Below are positions 35,664-44,866 of a stretch of DNA of 64,000 bases, piece after piece. Origin of the DNA: a bacterium (GTDB lineage Bacteria; CLD3; SB21); the NCBI GenBank assembly GCA_019695335.1, contig JAIBAF010000004.1:1-64000 (forward strand), read 5' to 3'. Below the pieces are notes generated by a model. That model did not search any database. It worked only from the letters and a program-made list of their open reading frames with translations, and was not told the DNA's origin. Both the position numbers and the translations under genes were made by a program. Numbering within the stretch: the first letter of the stretch is position 1; every line of letters starts with the position of its first letter.

Positions 35664-37040
35664 ATGAACGCCCGGCATGAAATAGCTGTTATTGAAGACA
35701 ATGCCGTCATGCGTTTAGGTATGACTGAAAGTCTCCGCCGTGAAGGTTTCAGAGTCCATGAATTTTCCGATGGACCGTCGGCATTGGATTTTTTCAAAAA
35801 ACAAACGGTTCATCTGGTGATAACGGATTTGAAAATGGAGCCGGTCAGCGGCATGGAGCTTTTGCAAACAATCAAATCAGCCCATCCGGCCACTGAAGTA
35901 ATGGTAGTCAGCGCCTTTGGAACGGTTGAAGCCGCCGTCGAAGCGATGCGACTGGGCGCTGTCGATTTTATGACCAAACCATTTCCATCCGAAGAATTGC
36001 GAATTCGCGTCGGCAAAGTCATTGAAAAAATTCAACGCGATCAGACCGTCGCACGGTTGACGGAAGAAAATTTATTATTGCAGGATGAACTGGCCAGTAA
36101 TTATCAGGAAATGATCGGCGCGTCGGAATCAATGCAAAACCTCAGCGCCCTCATCCGACGAGTCGCTACAGAAAACAGTTCTGTCCTTATCGAAGGCGAA
36201 AGCGGTACCGGCAAAGAATTAGTGGCTCGTGCGCTACACTACAATAGTCCCCGTAAAGAACGGCCGTTCATTAAAGTTAATTGCGGTGCGCTCAACGACG
36301 GATTGCTCGAAAGCGAACTTTTCGGACACGAAAAAGGCGCTTTCACCGGTGCGATCAAACGAAAAAAAGGACGTTTTGAACTGGCCGACGGCGGTACGCT
36401 TTTCTTAGACGAAATCGGCGACGTTTCTCCCGCAATGCAAGTAAAACTGTTGCGCGTACTTCAGGAAAAAGAATTTGAACGCGTTGGCGGAGAAGAAACG
36501 ATCGGCGTGGACGTTCGCATTATCGCGGCGACGCACCGGCCGTTAGCACGCTGGGTTGCTGAAGAAAAATTCCGCGAAGATTTATATTATCGTCTACGGG
36601 TAATTCCCATCCACCTGCCTCCGCTGCGTGAACGTAAAAAAGATCTGCCGGCTTTGGTGGATCATTTTATAAGGAAATTGTCGCAATCCAAAGGCGAGTC
36701 CCAAAAAACTATCCCGCCGGCAGGCATGGAACTCTTGATGAATTATTCCTGGCCGGGTAATATCCGGGAACTCGAAAACCTGGTTGAGCGTTTGTGCGTC
36801 ATTTCCACAGGCAAAGAAATCGATCCGCAATTGATCGCACAACATGTCAGCGGTAATCACAAACCGTTTCACGCCGGATTGGACAATTTGCCGCTCGAAG
36901 AAGCGGTGGAGGCTTTTGAAAAAAATCTGGTTTTACAAGCTCTGAAAAAAACCAACAACGTCAAAAATCAAGCGGCAAAACTATTGGGAATTCGAACCAG
37001 TACCTTATATTACAAAATGGAAAAATTTGGATTACTATGA
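35664..37040 (+). CDS. Sigma-54-dependent response regulator (NtrC family)
   Basis: 458 residues. REC domain (1-120, phospho-Asp55 in 'VITDLKM'), AAA+ central domain with Walker A 'GESGTGKE', the sigma-54-contacting GAFTGA motif, Walker B 'GGTLFLDEIGDV', then a C-terminal Fis-type HTH ('NNVKNQAAKLLGIRTSTLYYKM'). Activates sigma-54 promoters on phosphorylation by the kinase encoded just upstream. No GG/GC (-24/-12) promoter was found by eye in the window, so targets are unknown. Confidence 0.95.
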   Translation: MNARHEIAVIEDNAVMRLGMTESLRREGFRVHEFSDGPSALDFFKKQTVHLVITDLKMEPVSGMELLQTIKSAHPATEVMVVSAFGTVEAAVEAMRLGAVDFMTKPFPSEELRIRVGKVIEKIQRDQTVARLTEENLLLQDELASNYQEMIGASESMQNLSALIRRVATENSSVLIEGESGTGKELVARALHYNSPRKERPFIKVNCGALNDGLLESELFGHEKGAFTGAIKRKKGRFELADGGTLFLDEIGDVSPAMQVKLLRVLQEKEFERVGGEETIGVDVRIIAATHRPLARWVAEEKFREDLYYRLRVIPIHLPPLRERKKDLPALVDHFIRKLSQSKGESQKTIPPAGMELLMNYSWPGNIRELENLVERLCVISTGKEIDPQLIAQHVSGNHKPFHAGLDNLPLEEAVEAFEKNLVLQALKKTNNVKNQAAKLLGIRTSTLYYKMEKFGLL

Positions 37041-37975
37041 AAAACTTTATAATACAATGGGTCGTCTGTTTGTCGGCCAGCGTAGTTTTCGCAAAAGCGC
37101 AGTCCATCAGCGATCTTGAATCTAATTACAATGAAGTCGGTAAAACACTTCGCGAAGAACAGATAATTCTTGATTCACTGCGTCAGCAACTTGAATACTC
37201 AGCCAAACAAATTGATATCGAAAAAAGCCGGACTTATTCCAATCGCGATCTTATAACTTCATTGATGACTAACGGCGTTTATCTTTCTTCTCGTATCAAA
37301 GAACACCAGAAAATCGTAGCCGTTTTGGAAAATCAACTTCTTGAAATCCGTGATGTGCTTGATCAAATGTACCGGCATCGCATCGATTCGCTAAAAGAGG
37401 TAGAAAAAAATTATCCGGGCGATCGCACGGCATTGCAAAATAAAATCCTTACATGGACTGAAAAACGCATTCTATTGTCACCGGTCATTAAATCTCTGAC
37501 GTTTGATCCGCAACGTGTTCAGGATATCAAACTTTCAGCCACAACAGACTCGCTTGAAAGAATTATTTATACAGATTACTTGAATAAAGCCCTGGCGGAA
37601 GTCGATGCGTTTTCAAAAAGCATCAAGCAAACACGCCGCGAATACGAAGACATTATCGATCTCAGAAAAAAAACGGACGAATTTATCGAAGACGTCAGCG
37701 AACAGCGTTCAATCGGGCTTTTTATGACATCTCGAACTGAAAAGACTACGGATTTTGGTTCTTCAGCCGGTGTTAAATTTAATGAAGTAATAGTAAGCCA
37801 AGCTCAGGTTGTTGTTACGTTAATCAAACAACTGAATACCAATGTCCCAGTTGTGCTAAAATTTTCGAATCTCCAAAAACAGGATTTGAGCATGGAAGAC
37901 TATATTCAGTTACTCAAACAAGCTGAAAAGGAACTCGAAATTTATCGTACATTCATTAAGAAAAAATTAAAATAA
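37037..37975 (+). CDS. Secreted coiled-coil hypothetical protein
   Basis: 312 residues. A signal peptide (to about residue 22, 'FAKAQS') precedes a long, almost entirely helical mature protein with heptad-like charged repeats over about 25-130 and again about 185-225. It overlaps the regulator gene by 4 bp (ATGA), a sign of translational coupling with the sensing pair. No family is recognised; it may be an envelope protein controlled by, or sensed by, the two-component system. Confidence 0.7.
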   Translation: MKNFIIQWVVCLSASVVFAKAQSISDLESNYNEVGKTLREEQIILDSLRQQLEYSAKQIDIEKSRTYSNRDLITSLMTNGVYLSSRIKEHQKIVAVLENQLLEIRDVLDQMYRHRIDSLKEVEKNYPGDRTALQNKILTWTEKRILLSPVIKSLTFDPQRVQDIKLSATTDSLERIIYTDYLNKALAEVDAFSKSIKQTRREYEDIIDLRKKTDEFIEDVSEQRSIGLFMTSRTEKTTDFGSSAGVKFNEVIVSQAQVVVTLIKQLNTNVPVVLKFSNLQKQDLSMEDYIQLLKQAEKELEIYRTFIKKKLK

Positions 37976-38078
37976 TCCCTCATCCTGCCTCCATTCTTTT
38001 TAAAAATTTCGTTGTTTTTTTCGTAACATTTCGGCTAATTCAGCCTGAACCTATTCAATCATTTTATTCCATCAAATC

Positions 38079-39107
38079 GTGCGCCGATTACCTACATCAC
38101 TTTTTATATTGATGTTCATCGCTTTTTTCTGCAGAGCGACTGCGGGCGAATGGGATGCTCGATTGAGCGGTGAAGCAGGTTATTTTAAGGCTGGCCATGA
38201 TTTGCGCGAAAACAATGTGGATTATCTCACGGCTTTTAATGCAACGTTTAAATACACGCTTTCGAACAATCCTCATTTCTTGAATTTGCAACTTCGCTTA
38301 CGGCCGGAGTGGTACGGCCCGCACGAAGGTATTTATTCCATGAGCGGCTCATTTGCGGCGCAATATCAGCGGCAATGGGGACGACTATTGTGGAGTGCAG
38401 GCGCTAATATCCGCAAACAAAATCATCACATTGATCAAACCCAGGTTTGGTACAATACCTACCAAGGATCGACCGGATGGGCATGGAAATGGTCGGAATG
38501 GATGAGTACCGATCTGGAAGGCAGTTACACGCTCTTGGATCTGGCCGGTGATGCCGATGATAAAATAAATTTATATGCGATCCGATTTCGGATACATCGT
38601 TTGATGGCGCCTAATTTGAATGTCACGATTGGTGCATATGCGGAACGTTTCATAACGGAAAGCAATGTCGTGACGGTATCGCCTTTACCTGAACGTAACT
38701 CCAATAAAGGCTGGCACCGTGGCTCGGAGATTGAATTGGAATACACGAAAAAAATTCAACTAAACGTACGATACGGTTTGTCATGGTTTACATCGCAATT
38801 GACTAAAGGTACAGCGCCAGAGCAGCAATTTTATTTCGTAGCCGGCAAAACCCTCGCAATGAAATGGTCAGTATTTTTTTTATTGGATTATTACTGGCGT
38901 AATATCAACCCCCGTGCGAGTTATACCGGCGCTTTGCTATATACCAATGCCAACAATGAGCGTAATGTTCATTTTAAATTGGCCTATAATTTGAGCTCGC
39001 GCCGAAACGTTTATACAAAAATTGCTTACCAAAACAGTGAACTCATTTACAATAACATCAAATTGTCCGGTACTCAGCTTTCTTTAGGATTTGAAAGCAA
39101 ATTCTGA
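38079..39107 (+). CDS. Outer-membrane beta-barrel hypothetical protein
   Basis: 342 residues starting at GTG. Signal peptide (to about residue 22, 'ATAGEWDARL'). The mature protein is a succession of alternating aromatic/polar strands ('SGSFAAQYQRQWGRLLWSAG', 'VRYGLSWFTSQL') and ends with a C-terminal Phe ('LSLGFESKF'), the recognised outer-membrane barrel signature. No named family is certain. It is 103 bp after the coiled-coil gene and could be its outer-membrane partner. Confidence 0.78.
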   Translation: MRRLPTSLFILMFIAFFCRATAGEWDARLSGEAGYFKAGHDLRENNVDYLTAFNATFKYTLSNNPHFLNLQLRLRPEWYGPHEGIYSMSGSFAAQYQRQWGRLLWSAGANIRKQNHHIDQTQVWYNTYQGSTGWAWKWSEWMSTDLEGSYTLLDLAGDADDKINLYAIRFRIHRLMAPNLNVTIGAYAERFITESNVVTVSPLPERNSNKGWHRGSEIELEYTKKIQLNVRYGLSWFTSQLTKGTAPEQQFYFVAGKTLAMKWSVFFLLDYYWRNINPRASYTGALLYTNANNERNVHFKLAYNLSSRRNVYTKIAYQNSELIYNNIKLSGTQLSLGFESKF

Positions 39108-39206
39108 ATGCCCTTAAAATTACCCGTTTAAATCTGAAACATTCGTGTACATTTGCGTATTCTCGTTGAAACTTGTTGAATAACAACGCAAAAGGAGTCC
39201 CAACCC

Positions 39207-40055
39207 ATGAAAAGTTTGTTACTATTGATCCTGGTCAGTTCACTGCCGACGTTTGCTCAGGATCCGGACAGTTCGACCGCTTTATTTTCCTTAGCAGAGG
39301 CCGAACGTAATTTCTCGCGTTCATCCGTTGCAGTCGGACGCGTCAATGCATTTAAAGAATACCTTGCCAATGAAAGCGTGGTCTTTCAACCGGATCCGAT
39401 CGATGGGCAAAAATTTTACAGCCAACGTAAACCTTCACCGCTTTTGCTGACATGGGAACCTGAATTTGTCGATATTGCCGCGTCCGAAGACTTTGGTGTT
39501 TCGCATGGCCCGTGGGAAATGAAGGATTACGGACCAAGAAAACTACCGCCATTTTGGGGCTATTACGTTTCCATTTGGAAAAAGCAAACCGACGGTAAGT
39601 GGAAAGTCGTTGTGGATATGGGTAATGGAGTCGAGACGAAACCGGCGCACGAAGTTAAACTTACTTACCCTAAAGGCTCAGATAAAAAGCGTGAATTTAA
39701 AACCGTAGATACTAAAGCTGTTGAAACGTCGCTGACGAAATGGGATGAGGAGTTTGCAAAATTAGCCAAAAACAACACCGAAACTTATATGAAGCATCTT
39801 ACCGCAGATGCCCACATTGTCCGCATGGGACATTTTCCGGCTACTTCAGCAGATTCAATCAAAGCGTTGCTTGGCCAACAAACTGACCTGACATGGAAAC
39901 CCATTGACGGGGATGTTGCGACATCCGGAGATTTAGGCTATGTATACGGTTCGTACGAATCAAAAGCCGAAAAGGGACATTATTTGCACGTATGGAAAAA
40001 ACAATCCGATCAATCATGGAAAATGGTTGTCGACGTACAGTTACCGAAAGAATAA
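39207..40055 (+). CDS. Secreted duplicated SnoaL-like (DUF4440/NTF2-fold) protein
   Basis: 282 residues with a signal peptide (to about residue 17). The protein contains two copies of one SnoaL/NTF2-like domain: the first about 25-150, the second about 165-280. Each ends in the pattern 'WKKQ-x4-WK-x-VVD', and each has an 'LTW-x-P' strand, which points to internal duplication and fusion. Such folds often bind small ligands or act as enzymes; function unknown. An AAAGGAGT ribosome-binding site precedes it. Confidence 0.78.
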   Translation: MKSLLLLILVSSLPTFAQDPDSSTALFSLAEAERNFSRSSVAVGRVNAFKEYLANESVVFQPDPIDGQKFYSQRKPSPLLLTWEPEFVDIAASEDFGVSHGPWEMKDYGPRKLPPFWGYYVSIWKKQTDGKWKVVVDMGNGVETKPAHEVKLTYPKGSDKKREFKTVDTKAVETSLTKWDEEFAKLAKNNTETYMKHLTADAHIVRMGHFPATSADSIKALLGQQTDLTWKPIDGDVATSGDLGYVYGSYESKAEKGHYLHVWKKQSDQSWKMVVDVQLPKE

Positions 40056-40079
40056 ACGAAATTGATACGCAATAAAAAT

Positions 40080-40110
40080 GCCGCCTTCATCTGAGGCGGC
40101 TTTTTTATTT
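40080..40110. terminator. Bidirectional rho-independent terminator
   Basis: Stem GCCGCCT/AGGCGGC (40080-40100) with a 7-nt loop, followed on the plus strand by TTTTTT and on the minus strand by ATTTTTATT. It sits between the convergent SnoaL-like gene and the M16 peptidase gene and can serve both. Confidence 0.9.
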
Positions 40111-40130
40111 ATAGGGACCACCTTTGATTC

Positions 40131-42860
40131 CTACTCGGATAATTTTTCAAGCTTCTCATCAACACTGCCGGCGACTACGGTGTAAATATTTTCTTTGACC
40201 ACGTATTTCTTAATGGCATCATTGACTTCTTTCAGAGTCAAAACGTTTACTTTTTGAGGATATTCGTCAAGCCAGACCATTGGAACATTGCGGCGGGCAA
40301 GCGCCAAGATTGAATTCGCCATGCCGGCTGTGGTAGAAAGGCTTACTTTGAAAGTGCCGCTGATATTCGTCTTTTTGTCTTTCAATTCATCTTCGGTCAC
40401 GCCTTCGTCGATCCATTTATCAACTTGACGCCGGGTTGACTCCATCCCTTTTTTCAACAGATCGGGACTGAACGTAGCCACAACCTCCCAGTAACCATCA
40501 CTGTAGGTATGTCCGCCTAAAAATGAATATACGCCGTACGTCAGCCCTTCTTTATCACGAACTGTCGCCATCAAACGATCCTGAAAATCATTGCCAAGAA
40601 TATTCGTCGCGACGTACAAAGCAACGTAATCCTTTTCATTTTGCAGGATGCCTGTTGGCAAACCCATAGACAGGGATGCGCTGGTTTTGTCTTTGAGAGT
40701 CACGACAATGGGCTTACTGGATTTGGATTGTACCGCGCGTTTAGGAATAGTATAATTAACTCCTCCGCTCCAGCCGTTGAAATTGGTCTGGATGCTTTTT
40801 TGTAATTCATCGGCACGAACATCTCCGACAGCCACCAGAATCATCGAAGCAGGACCATAGTGCTTTTTGTAAAAATCACTGATCTCTGTCAACGTTGTTT
40901 TTCCAATATCCTTTACCATTTGTTCGGATAAAATCCCATGATTCGAATGCGATGCTGGAAAAATCGTTTCCATTAGTTTTTCTTCGGCGCGTACATCCGT
41001 ATCGTCCATCTCTTCCTGATATAAGGCCATACGCCGTTTTTTGACAATTTCAAATGAGGAAGCATCGAACAACGGATACCGCAGTTGTTCGGCCAAAATA
41101 TTGATCACAGTCGGAACGTCGGCGCTTAAACAACTGACGGAAAAATTCAGGGTTTCGTTACCGCTGCTGAAAGTGATACGCGCGCCGATTTTTTCCAATT
41201 GCGCCGCTATCGCAAATTTATCTCGTTTGGTCGTCCCTTGATCGAGCATTGCTGCGGTGAGATCGGCGATTGCTTTGTTACCGGAAGGATTAAAATAACC
41301 GCCGGCCATTAAACAACCTTTCATGGTGACAATGTTTTTCGCTCCTGTTTTCATCGACAAAACACGAATGCCTGCAACTTTCTTATCGGTAATGTTTGCG
41401 GCCATGCCGGTGGCTTCAATAACAGAGCTGGTTTCGATCAATTCATTTTCATTCTCTGCACGATAATGGCGCGCATAATTGCCTACAGAATGTTGATCAA
41501 GGCTGCCGGTCGTTGCGCCTTCTTTCGGGATAAAATATCCGACCGTCATCTGATCGTCTTTCAAATATTTTTGGGCCACTGCTTTAACGTCTTCCGGCGT
41601 TACTTTTGACAACTCATCCACATACGTTACAAACCATTTCCAATCGCCGGCTGCAATGGCCGTATTGATCCGTCCGGCAATAGAAAACGACCCGTCGCGC
41701 GCGTAGGTCTCGGACGCTTTAAGCTGGGCGATAGCGGCGTCGCATTCGGCTTTCGTAATGCCTTGATCGATGATTTTTTGATATTCATCATGAATGATTT
41801 TTTCGACGCTCTCATGAGCAACGCCGGGAGTCAGATAAGCATAACTGATGTGAAGGCCTTCATCGCGGAAAGGAAGATTTTGAATATAGACATTGGACGC
41901 CAATCCCTGATCGATCAGCGATTTATAGAAACGGCTGTTTTTGCCGGTTCCGAGAACCGTTGCTAAAACGGCCACAGCATATCGCTCTTTTGAAATGGCC
42001 TTCGGAATCTTGTGAGCGACGCCGACAATACCGTTAGGACCGGAACGACGGAGGATCACCCGGCGCGGACCTTCCTGCACCGGTTCTTCCGTCGTCATCT
42101 GCGGAATCGGTTTCGGTGACCGGGGAATTACGCCAAAATATTTATAAATAAGGCTTAATGCTTTTTTCTGATCAAAGTCCCCGATAATGGTCACGGTCGC
42201 ATTGTCCGGCCAGTAGAACGTATCGTAAAATTCTTTGAGTTTGGGAATCGAAATATTTTCGATATCGGAACGCCATCCGATCGCAGAATGATGATACGGA
42301 TGCGCCTGGTAAGCCGTAGCCCAGATGTTTTTATCGAGCGCTTCCAATGGATCATTTTCGCCGCGTTCGAATTCATTACGGACAACCGTCATTTCGCTTG
42401 CTTTATCTTTTTCCAGCAAACTCAAATTGCGCATGCGATCCGCTTCGATTTCGACCACCATTTCAAGATGTTCGCTCGGCAATATTTCGTAATAATTAGT
42501 ATAATCGTTCCATGTTGAGGCATTATTGATTGCGCCGAATCGCCCGAATGACATGTCGAGTGAATTGCCTTTTTCGCGATTAAAATTCGGCGTGCCTTTG
42601 AACATGAGATGCTCCAGAATGTGCGTCGCGCCGGTTGTGCCGATCACTTCATTGCGCGATCCCACGTTGAAAGTTACCATAAATGTTAGAACCGGCGCCG
42701 AGTGATCCTCCATCAATAAAACTTTCAACCCGTTCTTATTCAATTGATATTCTTTAATTCCACCCAATTCCTGGATAAATTTAAACTCCTGTTCCTGTGC
42801 GGTCGCACTGACAACGAGTGCCAGTATCAGACACAGAAAAGACAACCCCTTCGTTCTCAT
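40131..42860 (-). CDS. M16-family zinc protease (double-domain insulinase)
   Basis: 909 residues, signal peptide (to about residue 21). Two M16 halves. The N-terminal half carries the inverted zinc motif H80-x-x-E83-H84 ('THILEHLMFKG') and a downstream Glu about 75 residues later ('NEFERGENDP'). The C-terminal half lacks HxxEH, as is usual for the closure half of these clamshell proteases. Degrades peptides, probably in the periplasm. It has its own promoter region of 262 bp upstream. Confidence 0.93.
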   Translation of the reverse strand: MRTKGLSFLCLILALVVSATAQEQEFKFIQELGGIKEYQLNKNGLKVLLMEDHSAPVLTFMVTFNVGSRNEVIGTTGATHILEHLMFKGTPNFNREKGNSLDMSFGRFGAINNASTWNDYTNYYEILPSEHLEMVVEIEADRMRNLSLLEKDKASEMTVVRNEFERGENDPLEALDKNIWATAYQAHPYHHSAIGWRSDIENISIPKLKEFYDTFYWPDNATVTIIGDFDQKKALSLIYKYFGVIPRSPKPIPQMTTEEPVQEGPRRVILRRSGPNGIVGVAHKIPKAISKERYAVAVLATVLGTGKNSRFYKSLIDQGLASNVYIQNLPFRDEGLHISYAYLTPGVAHESVEKIIHDEYQKIIDQGITKAECDAAIAQLKASETYARDGSFSIAGRINTAIAAGDWKWFVTYVDELSKVTPEDVKAVAQKYLKDDQMTVGYFIPKEGATTGSLDQHSVGNYARHYRAENENELIETSSVIEATGMAANITDKKVAGIRVLSMKTGAKNIVTMKGCLMAGGYFNPSGNKAIADLTAAMLDQGTTKRDKFAIAAQLEKIGARITFSSGNETLNFSVSCLSADVPTVINILAEQLRYPLFDASSFEIVKKRRMALYQEEMDDTDVRAEEKLMETIFPASHSNHGILSEQMVKDIGKTTLTEISDFYKKHYGPASMILVAVGDVRADELQKSIQTNFNGWSGGVNYTIPKRAVQSKSSKPIVVTLKDKTSASLSMGLPTGILQNEKDYVALYVATNILGNDFQDRLMATVRDKEGLTYGVYSFLGGHTYSDGYWEVVATFSPDLLKKGMESTRRQVDKWIDEGVTEDELKDKKTNISGTFKVSLSTTAGMANSILALARRNVPMVWLDEYPQKVNVLTLKEVNDAIKKYVVKENIYTVVAGSVDEKLEKLSE

Positions 42861-43122
42861 AACCGACTCCTTGATTAATAATAACAGATAATCGAAAAAT
42901 AGAATGGCAACAAGATTACGAATCTATTTCATAAAAGATTCGGTCGAAATTTCCGAAATTTTTATGAATTAAAACAGGGAATTTAAGGGGCAATTGAATT
43001 CTGATCAGCACGCCGTTGCAGGAAGGATTTTTTTATTACATTCACTTAATTGTAGCCCCATTGGCATGCGGAGTCTTCGGAAAATCAGTTTTTAGCTGAA
43101 ATTTTTTAACTGAAAAGAAGAT

Positions 43123-44382
43123 TTAGAGGAGTAGTAGAAGACGTTTTTGGAGTAATTTTTTCTCAGGTTCGGTTTGAACGGTTTGCAGAGCCTGACGGTA
43201 GGCCTCAGCGGCATCGGAATTCCGGCCGGCACGGGTAAACAGTTCCCCCAAGGTAGCATAATATAAATAATAGGTTCGCATGGTCGGCAAATGGGCCAGT
43301 CCTTCGAGAGCATCGAGTCCTGCATCAGGTCTTCCACTCATAGCTAACGCAACGGCTCTGTTCAAAGCATATACCGGCGAATCGTTGATCGACAATAAAA
43401 TATCGTAATAGTCCGTGATGGTCTTCCAATCAGTTTTCTCATACGACGGCGCCAGCGCATGGCAGGCCGCGATGCCGGCCTGTACGTGATAGTCTGTCAG
43501 TTCATCCGAACGCCGAGCCAGATCCAGATGATAAAATCCGCGTTGGATCATCGCACGATCCCATAATTCGCGATTTTGCTCGCTCAGCAACAGAATGTCG
43601 CCTTTAGAATCAAGGCGTGCTGGAAATCGCGACATCTGCAGATACATCAGCGCAAGTAATGCATGCACTTCCGGAAGCCTTCCGGTCGGGTGATCGGATA
43701 AAATGGTCAGTAACCGTATAGCTTCCTCACATAATTCTTCTTGGATCAGACTCTCGCCTTCATGGGCGTTGTAACCTTTATTAAAAAGCAGGTATAAAAC
43801 TTCCAAAACCGATTCGACGCGAATTTTTAATTCCCCGCTTTTCGGCGCTTCGAGAGATAACTGTTCATCCCTGATTTTTCGTTTTGCACGAACTAATCGC
43901 TGTGCAACAGTCGTATCCTGAGCGAAAAAGGCCTTCGAAATTTCAGACACACTGAAACCGCAGAGAATGTTCAATGTCAGCGACACTTGGGCTTCGCGCG
44001 AATTAGCCGGATGACAACAGACGAACATCATTTTTAAGACATCATCTTTGAGCTCGGCGTCGAGAAAAATTTCCTGATCGTCTCCGATATGCGATTGCAT
44101 TTCCAATAAATTATCAAAATCGTGAGTGCGGGTAACGACGCCGGTTTCACGGCGCAATTTGTCTACGGTTAGATTTTTTGCGGACGTATAAATCCACCCT
44201 CCCGGATTTTTGGGAACACCTTTGATCGGCCAGGTCTGCAGCGCTTTGAGCAGCGTCTCCTGAACCGCGTCTTCGATCAATTCCAGATGATCCAATCCGT
44301 AGATACGGCTAAGCGTTGCCGTCACCTGACCGGTCTGATGCCGAAAAAGATTTTCTACTAATTGATGGACTTTTTGAGTCAT
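43123..44382 (-). CDS. ECF42-type RNA polymerase sigma factor with TPR-like C-terminus
   Basis: 419 residues from the ATG at 44382; an in-frame ATG 21 bp upstream is less likely. Sigma region 2 ('LIEDAVQETLLKALQTWP') and region 4 ('SVSEISKAFFAQDTTVAQRLVRAKRKI') occupy the first ~180 residues. The long C-terminal part (DUF6596 followed by a TPR-like region, 'SPVYALNRAVALAMSG') is diagnostic of group ECF42, which lacks a classical anti-sigma factor and is accompanied by DGPF proteins. Two DGPF genes lie just upstream here. It likely directs their expression. Confidence 0.92.
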   Translation of the reverse strand: MTQKVHQLVENLFRHQTGQVTATLSRIYGLDHLELIEDAVQETLLKALQTWPIKGVPKNPGGWIYTSAKNLTVDKLRRETGVVTRTHDFDNLLEMQSHIGDDQEIFLDAELKDDVLKMMFVCCHPANSREAQVSLTLNILCGFSVSEISKAFFAQDTTVAQRLVRAKRKIRDEQLSLEAPKSGELKIRVESVLEVLYLLFNKGYNAHEGESLIQEELCEEAIRLLTILSDHPTGRLPEVHALLALMYLQMSRFPARLDSKGDILLLSEQNRELWDRAMIQRGFYHLDLARRSDELTDYHVQAGIAACHALAPSYEKTDWKTITDYYDILLSINDSPVYALNRAVALAMSGRPDAGLDALEGLAHLPTMRTYYLYYATLGELFTRAGRNSDAAEAYRQALQTVQTEPEKKLLQKRLLLLL

Positions 44383-44402
44383 GATTATTAGTGGAAAAAA
44401 CA

Positions 44403-44445
44403 ATCACCCCGCATTTAAAAATTATTAATCAACATACGGGGTGAT
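44403..44445 (-). terminator. Strong hairpin between VOC gene and ECF42 gene (terminator/attenuator)
   Basis: On the minus strand the arms ATCACCCCGTAT and ATGCGGGGTGAT (12 bp, one wobble) enclose a 19-nt loop and are followed by TTG then TTTTTT. It starts 15 bp after the VOC stop and ends some 20 nt before the sigma factor start, so it would terminate or attenuate transcription coming from the partner genes into the sigma gene. Confidence 0.6.
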
Positions 44446-44459
44446 GTAAGATAAAATAT

Positions 44460-44828
44460 TTATTCCATTGAATGCAAAGCAACTTTATTGCCTTCGACGT
44501 CTTTGAAAATCGCAAAAAAACCGATTTCCGGTGTAATATTAGTTTTAGGCACAATGACGGTGCCTCCGGCACTGACAACGCGGTTGAGTACTTGGCTTAG
44601 ATCGTTGCCGCCATTGAGATACACTAATGCTCCTTTATCAGAGGGCACGTATCCTTCACCGGACACCAAAGCGCCGCCGACTGAGCCCTGATCGCATGGT
44701 AAAAAAGCCATGTCAAATCCCATAATGTTATCGCGATGCAAAGATGCGCCTAGAATTTTTTCATAAAAAGCGGCAGCGCGGTTCATGTCTTTGACCGGAA
44801 TTTCAAACCAATTAATTGCATTGTTCAT
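44460..44828 (-). CDS. VOC-superfamily (glyoxalase-like) protein
   Basis: 122 residues of one vicinal-oxygen-chelate domain: 'NAINWFEIPVKDMNRAAAFYEKILG' at the start and a final 'GFFAIFKDVEGNKVALH'. VOC proteins bind a metal and catalyse isomerase, dioxygenase or thiol-transfer reactions. It lies between the DUF2461 gene and the ECF42 gene and probably belongs to the ECF42 stress unit. Substrate unknown. Confidence 0.88.
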   Translation of the reverse strand: MNNAINWFEIPVKDMNRAAAFYEKILGASLHRDNIMGFDMAFLPCDQGSVGGALVSGEGYVPSDKGALVYLNGGNDLSQVLNRVVSAGGTVIVPKTNITPEIGFFAIFKDVEGNKVALHSME

Positions 44829-44866
44829 AATACCTCCAAAAGTTAATGTTTATAAGTAAAACTATA

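Noticed and set aside
35664-37040. Sigma-54 promoter (TGGCAC-N5-TTGC) for the NtrC-type regulator's targets
   Set aside because: Looked for near the kinase, regulator and downstream genes; partial matches only, inside coding sequence.
43080-43122. Inverted repeat TCAGTT/AACTGA downstream of the ECF42 gene, followed by TTTT
   Set aside because: Only a 6-bp stem with a long loop; too weak to call as a terminator.
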